Assembly: GCA_036378435.1 (NCBI GenBank)
Contig: DASUWK010000015.1
Coordinates: forward strand, 1 to 17,466
Length of the DNA: 17,466 nucleotides
DNA from: DASUWK01 sp036378435
GTDB taxonomy: Bacteria > Chloroflexota > Dormibacteria > Dormibacterales > Dormibacteraceae
Direction: 5' to 3'
The position numbers and the translations under genes were made by a program. Under the pieces are notes generated by a model. The model was not told the origin of the DNA. It saw only the letters and a program-made list of their open reading frames with translations, and did not search any database. Numbering within the stretch: the stretch's first letter is position 1; each line of letters starts with the position of its first letter. Below, in pieces: positions 13,915-17,466 of the stretch.

Positions 13915-15388
13915 CGCGGCCGCCGACGATGGTCGCGCGGACCATCTCTCCATCCACGACCGTGAGGTCGCAGAGCAGCCCGGGCCGCAGCCGGCCCGTC
14001 TCCCGCTCCATACCGGCGGAGTAGGCGACGCCCCAGGTGTAGGCGCGCAGTGCCTGGGCGCGCGTGAGGGCGAGCTCCGGGTGCCACCCGGCCTCCCGGC
14101 GCCAGCTCGTCGCGGCGGACAGGCCGAGCAGCGGAGAAGCGTCCTCGACGGGGGCGTCCGATCCGAAGGCGAGCACCGCGCCCGCGGCCTGGAGGGGCCG
14201 CCAGGCGTACGCGTTTTGGGTACGGCCGGGCCATTCGCGGTCCGCCAGCTCGCGGTCGGAAACCGCGTGCACGGGCTGCATCGAAGCGATCACGCCCAGC
14301 TCCGCGAAGCGGGCTACATCGGCGGCGTCGATGCACTGGGCGTGCTCGACCCGAGGGCGCCAGCGCGGCCACGCTCCCTGCAGCGGCTCGAGCGCATCGA
14401 GCGCGCGGCGAACGGCGCCGTCCCCGATGGCGTGGAGACAGACGTTGAGCTCGGCCTTGGCGCAGCGGCGGCACAGCTCTTCCAGCTCCGGCTGAGGCAG
14501 CGTCTGCACGCCGGAACCCCCCAGCATCTCCGCCGTGCGGCTGCCCAGCGAGCCGTCGAGAAAGGCTTTCACGCCCCAGATGCGCAGCCGGACGTCCCCC
14601 ATGCCGGAGCGGACGCCCAAGCGCTCCGCGTGGGTCAGGTCGTGCATGGGCAGGTGCCACGTGACCCGCAGCGGCAGGCCGCCCCCGCGGTGCAGCCGCT
14701 GGAGGGCGGCGAACAGGTCGGGGCCGTCCATCGTGTGCACCTGGGTCAAGCCGAGACGGACGAGGTCTCGAAGAACCGCGGCGAGAGCGGCGTCGAACTC
14801 CGCCTCGCCCGGCACCGGCACAACCCGCCTCACGAGATCCAGCGCCCGCTCCCGCACCATCCCAGCCGGCCCTCCGCTGGGCTCGCGATCGATGACGCCA
14901 CCCGGTGGATCGGCGGTGTCGCGGTCGACCCCGGCCGCCTTGAGAGCGGCCGTGCTCACCCACGCGGAGTGGCCGTCCTTGCGCGTGAGAATCACCGGTC
15001 GCCCGCCGGCCGCCTGGTCGAGCTCGACGCGGCCGGGAAAGGCCCGGTCGCGCCAGAGATCGTTGTTCCAGCCCCGGCCGATGACCCAGGCGCCGCGCGG
15101 AAGCTTCTGTGCTCGCCGAGTCACGCGGCGCAGCGCCTCCTCGCGCGACCGGGTACCGCCCAGCTCCACCTCCAGCCGCTGGCGGGACATCCACATCAGG
15201 TGCAGGTGGGCGTCGCCGAGGCCCGGCAGCGCCTCCCCGCCCAGCTCGACGACCTCGGCATCTCGACCCGCCGCGCGCCGCGCTTCGGGCCCGACGGCGA
15301 GGATTCTGCCCTCGGGCGTCGCCGCCACCTCCGGCCGGCAGCCGCGAAACCAAGTGTTGGCGGACGCAGCCGAGGAGCGCGGACTCAT
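13895..15388 (-). CDS. YtcJ-like metal-dependent amidohydrolase (Amidohydro_3)
   Basis: A 497-aa TIM-barrel amidohydrolase, a little shorter than the usual 530-550 aa of this subgroup. Metal-site residues can be placed: DAHLHL (His61, His63), GVKAFLDGSLGSRTA with the presumed carboxylated Lys274, HAIGDGAV (His319), RVEHAQ (His349) and FGSDAPVED (Asp411). The N- and C-terminal strands (EGRILAVG and LCDLTVVDGEMVRATIVGGR) form the small beta-sandwich of composite-domain amidohydrolases. There is no signal peptide. Family members hydrolyse amide or imide bonds of varied, mostly unknown substrates (the LAF3/YtcJ type), so no reaction is assigned. ATG start at 15388; no Shine-Dalgarno sequence, and a weak CAGACT box lies 8 nt upstream. 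It lies 49 nt after the arsM-like gene on the same strand and overlaps HIT tail to tail by 20 nt. Confidence 0.9.
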   Translation of the reverse strand: MSPRSSAASANTWFRGCRPEVAATPEGRILAVGPEARRAAGRDAEVVELGGEALPGLGDAHLHLMWMSRQRLEVELGGTRSREEALRRVTRRAQKLPRGAWVIGRGWNNDLWRDRAFPGRVELDQAAGGRPVILTRKDGHSAWVSTAALKAAGVDRDTADPPGGVIDREPSGGPAGMVRERALDLVRRVVPVPGEAEFDAALAAVLRDLVRLGLTQVHTMDGPDLFAALQRLHRGGGLPLRVTWHLPMHDLTHAERLGVRSGMGDVRLRIWGVKAFLDGSLGSRTAEMLGGSGVQTLPQPELEELCRRCAKAELNVCLHAIGDGAVRRALDALEPLQGAWPRWRPRVEHAQCIDAADVARFAELGVIASMQPVHAVSDRELADREWPGRTQNAYAWRPLQAAGAVLAFGSDAPVEDASPLLGLSAATSWRREAGWHPELALTRAQALRAYTWGVAYSAGMERETGRLRPGLLCDLTVVDGEMVRATIVGGRVSWRAR

Positions 15389-15437
15389 AACCGGTCAGTC
15401 TGGCGGCCCTGAGGGTCCCGCCGCCGTGAACGCGGGC

Positions 15438-16157
15438 CTAGTTCGGCTTGCGCGCCCTCACGTACGCGCTGCCGACCTTGCCGCCACCCGGCATCTCTTG
15501 AATCGTGTGCACCTCGATCTGCGGCAGCTCGAAGCCGGCGTCGACGAGGAGGGCTCGGTAATCCTCGACTGGGATGGTTCCCGAGATGCAGCCGGCCCAG
15601 CTGTCGAGCCGTTGCTTGAGGTCGGCCGGCAGCGTCTCGAGCTCGACCATGTCCGCGACCGCGAGGTGACCGCCCGGCCGGAGCACTCGAAACGCCTCGG
15701 CGATCACGGCGCCCTTGTCTTCGGCGAGGTTGATGACGCAGTTCGAGATGACGACGTCCACCGCGTCATTCGGGAGCGGGATCGCCTCAATGGTGCCCTT
15801 CAAAAAGGTTGCGTTGGGAATCCCAGCTCGCTCTCGATTGGCGTTTGCGAGCGCGAGCATCTCGTCGGTCATGTCCACTCCGTAGGCGTGCCCGCCAGGA
15901 GCGACTCGCCGCGCGGACAGGAGCACGTCCAGGCCGGCGCCCGAGCCGAGGTCCAGGACGACCTGCCCTGGCCTGAGGTCCGCCAGCGCGGTCGGGTTTC
16001 CGCAGCCGAGGCTGACCGCATCGCTGAGCCCGACCTCGGCCAGATCGCCTTCTGCGTAGGTTCCGCCGCAGCAGGGCTCTGCCGACTGGTTGATCACGGC
16101 CAGCTGCTTGGCCGCATCCGCATACCGGGACCGCACAGCTTCTCGAACCTCGCTCAT
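15438..16157 (-). CDS. arsM: Arsenite S-adenosylmethionine methyltransferase-like protein (ArsM)
   Basis: Class I SAM-dependent methyltransferase of 239 aa. The SAM-binding motif is VLDLGSGAGLDVLLSA (67-82), and the block SLGCGNPTALADL (49-61) just before it is highly typical of bacterial ArsM, as is SNCVINLAEDKGA (138-150). The cysteines that bind As(III) in the family have counterparts: Cys29/Cys30 near the N-terminus, Cys140 in SNC, and Cys190 in WAGCISG. Expected role: stepwise methylation of arsenite in the cytosol to volatile or exported methylated arsenicals. No arsR, arsB or arsP is visible nearby, so regulation is not apparent. ATG at 16157 is preceded by TATCCT with 8 nt between, a leaderless arrangement. 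A different thiol-metalloid substrate cannot be excluded. Confidence 0.88.
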   Translation of the reverse strand: MSEVREAVRSRYADAAKQLAVINQSAEPCCGGTYAEGDLAEVGLSDAVSLGCGNPTALADLRPGQVVLDLGSGAGLDVLLSARRVAPGGHAYGVDMTDEMLALANANRERAGIPNATFLKGTIEAIPLPNDAVDVVISNCVINLAEDKGAVIAEAFRVLRPGGHLAVADMVELETLPADLKQRLDSWAGCISGTIPVEDYRALLVDAGFELPQIEVHTIQEMPGGGKVGSAYVRARKPN

Positions 16158-16165
16158 ACAACGCC

Positions 16166-16171
16166 AGGATA
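16166..16171 (-). promoter_or_regulatory. -10-like box for the arsM-like gene, leaderless spacing
   Basis: TATCCT on the minus strand is followed by 8 nt (GGCGTTGT) and the ATG at 16157. It overlaps a plus-strand GATAGT (16168-16173) that could serve the divergent esterase gene starting 14 nt further on. No arsenic-repressor operator was recognised. Confidence 0.5.
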
Positions 16172-16187
16172 GTGGCACGCTGCGCGG

Positions 16188-17027
16188 GTGGAGCAGCGCA
16201 CTCTCGACGTGGGCGGACGGAGCCGCACGTACTGGATGGCCGGGCCGCCGCGGCCCGACGTGCCGCTGCTCATCGTGCTGCACGGCACCGGGCTGGACGG
16301 GAACCGGATGGCCGAGTGGACCGGCCTCGGCACCCGCGGCGCAGAGGCAGGCTTCGATGTCGTCTTCCCGGACGCCGTGGACAGGATCTGGGACGACGTC
16401 GGCGGCGCGCGGCCCGATGGGATCGACGACGACGGCTTCATGGCCGCCCTGGCGTCTGAGCTGCGGCGCGATGGCGGCCGCGTGTTCCTGGTCGGACTGT
16501 CCAACGGCGCGTTCTTCGCCGAGCACCTGGCGCGCCACGGCGTCGTTCCAGCCACGGGAATCGCGCTCGTCGCCGGCACTGCGCGGGCGGCCAGCCGAGA
16601 ACGCCGACCGGTGCCTGCCCAGCGTGCCGCCGCACTGCTGATCGCCGGCACGGGCGACCGCGCCGTGCCCTATGGCGGCGGCGCGCCGTCCGGCTTGATG
16701 GCTCGCCTTGCGCGGCGTCGAGGACGCGCCGCCTTCGGAACCACCGCCGGGCGGGAGACCGTGGCCGTCGAATCCGTGGCAGCCGATTGGGTGAGCGCGA
16801 ACGGCTGCGGCGCAACGCCGGCGATCCAACCAGCCGAAGCGGCCGGCGTCGAACGGCTCACCTGGAGTGACGAAGAGGGGCCGCGCGTCGTGCTCTATCG
16901 CATCGAGGGCGGCGGGCACGGCTGGCCCGGCGGTCCTCAGTACGCTCCGCCGTTCCTCGTCGGCCGGATCTCCCGCGACTTCGATGCGACCGGGGCCATC
17001 CTGGACTTCGCCGCCGCCAGTTCCTGA
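16188..17027 (+). CDS. LpqC/PHB-depolymerase-like alpha/beta-hydrolase esterase
   Basis: A 279-aa serine hydrolase of the LpqC/feruloyl esterase/polyhydroxybutyrate-depolymerase-like family. Features in order: VLHGTGLDG (30-38, oxyanion loop), GLSNGAFF (103-110) with nucleophile Ser105, GTGDRAVPYGG (154-164) with likely acid Asp157, and GGGHGWPGG (241-249) with catalytic His244; the HGWPGG block is very characteristic. No signal peptide is present, unlike secreted PHB depolymerases, so it probably acts inside the cell on small esters; the substrate is unknown. GTG start at 16188 puts the first beta strand (RTLDVGGRSRTY) at the N-terminus. It diverges from the arsM-like gene with 30 nt between starts, and its last 91 nt overlap a convergent small gene. 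Confidence 0.83.
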   Translation: MEQRTLDVGGRSRTYWMAGPPRPDVPLLIVLHGTGLDGNRMAEWTGLGTRGAEAGFDVVFPDAVDRIWDDVGGARPDGIDDDGFMAALASELRRDGGRVFLVGLSNGAFFAEHLARHGVVPATGIALVAGTARAASRERRPVPAQRAAALLIAGTGDRAVPYGGGAPSGLMARLARRRGRAAFGTTAGRETVAVESVAADWVSANGCGATPAIQPAEAAGVERLTWSDEEGPRVVLYRIEGGGHGWPGGPQYAPPFLVGRISRDFDATGAILDFAAASS

Positions 17028-17254
17028 GCCATTGCGGTCGCCCACCCTCCGTCTCGCAGTGGGTGCACCTTCAGCCAAACGCGGTCCGGGGTGGCGGAGA
17101 GCTCGAGAGTGCCCGGGCGAGCGGAGAATGTGAGATGCCAGTGGCGGCCTCCGGCCTCGCCGGCCAGTGGCCGCTCGCTTCTGACTGACAGGCCGCGCCG
17201 GCGGCACTCTTCCAGGGCTTGCTCGGCCGTGACATTGAGGTCGATTTCAAACAC
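16937..17254 (-). CDS. Small protein of unknown function
   Basis: A 105-aa soluble protein not recognised. Residues 1-80 have a convincing amino-acid composition and a possible beta-alpha pattern: FEIDLNVTAEQALEECRRRG, SVRSERPL, RHWHLTFSARPGTLELSATP, RVWLKVHPLRDGGWATAMAQELA. The rest (about 15-105 nt before the stop) lies opposite the end of the esterase gene and is low in hydrophobic residues, so the tail may be unconstrained. The start is GTG at 17254, 16 nt after the stop of an upstream membrane-protein gene on the same strand, suggesting an operon. No Cys pair, signal peptide or membrane segment is present. It might bind a ligand or partner of the adjacent membrane protein; this is only a positional guess. 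Confidence 0.6.
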   Translation of the reverse strand: MFEIDLNVTAEQALEECRRRGLSVRSERPLAGEAGGRHWHLTFSARPGTLELSATPDRVWLKVHPLRDGGWATAMAQELAAAKSRMAPVASKSREIRPTRNGGAY

Positions 17255-17270
17255 GCTCTCGCGCCGGCGT

Positions 17271-17465
17271 TCAGTGCTGCGGGATCTGCTGCGGCTCCAT
17301 CAGCAGCCTGCGACCCATCTCGATGAAGAAGACGGCGAGGAGCACAGAAGGCACGGCTCCGAGCAGGCTCAGCAGCCGATTGGCGGACATTCCTGAGCCG
17401 GGGATCACGACGCTGAGGACTCCTATCACCGCGGCGAGCGCGAGGGCGGCTCCTGCCCAACGTGG
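17271..17465 (-). CDS. C-terminal part of a membrane protein (5' end outside window)
   Basis: An open frame of 64 codons enters from the right edge and stops at TGA 17273-17271. It contains two hydrophobic segments, WAGAALALAAVIGVLSVVIPG and LLSLLGAVPSVLLAVFFIEMG, followed by a short charged cytoplasm-type tail (RRLLMEPQQIPQH). This reads like the end of a multi-pass or small integral membrane protein. The family is not recognisable from this fragment. A 16-nt gap separates it from the small unknown gene downstream. Confidence 0.55.
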   Translation of the reverse strand, partial: PRWAGAALALAAVIGVLSVVIPGSGMSANRLLSLLGAVPSVLLAVFFIEMGRRLLMEPQQIPQH

Positions 17466-17466
17466 C

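Noticed and set aside
15402..15422. GGCGG...CCGCC hairpin between arsM and the amidohydrolase gene as a terminator
   Set aside because: The stem is only 5 bp with an internal loop, there is no T-tract on the minus strand, and such inverted pairs are frequent at this GC content.
14535..16172. A 545-codon plus-strand frame across the amidohydrolase and arsM-like genes
   Set aside because: It spans two well-supported minus-strand genes and their gap, has shadow composition (Arg/Ser/Pro-rich) and no recognisable motif.
1..17466. CRISPR arrays, insertion sequences, phage genes, toxin-antitoxin pairs or riboswitches
   Set aside because: No regularly spaced repeats, transposase or integrase motifs, terminal inverted repeats, or long structured leaders were seen; nearly all sequence is accounted for by housekeeping-type genes.

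Overview
This is a gene-dense, GC-rich (roughly 70%) stretch of ordinary bacterial chromosome. It holds 19 protein-coding genes, two of them cut by the window edges, and one tRNA. No stretch longer than about 100 bases lacks a gene. No transposase, integrase, phage gene, CRISPR array or long repeat was seen. A MurT/GatD lipid II amidation pair, an MEP-pathway gene (ispE), a LLM-type (F420-type) oxidoreductase, a Gram-positive-style ComEA/ComEC and a tandem-thioredoxin disulfide oxidoreductase together suggest an uncultured, GC-rich Terrabacteria member. Ca. Dormibacterota, Chloroflexota or a deep actinobacterial relative would fit. This placement is inference; no taxonomic marker in the window settles it.

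Layout. From 3485 down to 1 on the minus strand runs a tightly overlapping operon: ispE, murT, gatD and a uridine-phosphorylase-like nucleoside phosphorylase cut by the window start. rpsT (ribosomal protein S20, with a long Lys/Ala tail) diverges from ispE and meets holA tail to tail. comEA, comEC and holA form a minus-strand operon (7696 down to 3945) for DNA uptake and the DNA polymerase III clamp loader. tRNA-Gln(TTG) lies at 7796-7868. Next come a two-domain thioredoxin-fold oxidoreductase (minus), a small lipoprotein (plus), a LLM-family oxidoreductase (minus), and leuS preceded by an EamA transporter (both minus). A HIT-family hydrolase/phosphorylase (plus), a YtcJ-like amidohydrolase (minus), an arsM-like methyltransferase (minus) and a LpqC-like esterase (plus) follow. 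The right edge has a small unknown protein and a cut membrane protein (both minus).

Architecture. Every plus-strand protein gene is a singleton wedged between minus-strand genes. Divergent neighbours are 2 to 49 nt apart and convergent neighbours overlap by 4 to 91 nt. Several genes at the head of a transcription unit carry a TANNNT -10-like box only 6-10 nt before the start codon and no good Shine-Dalgarno sequence. This points to leaderless transcription as a common mode in this genome. Genes inside operons instead overlap their upstream neighbour (GTGA-type junctions) and lack such a box.

I did not find a convincing undescribed multi-gene system. The most distinctive points are the leaderless, shared divergent promoters, a ComEC whose C-terminal metallo-beta-lactamase-like domain has lost its histidine motif, and the extended S20 tail.
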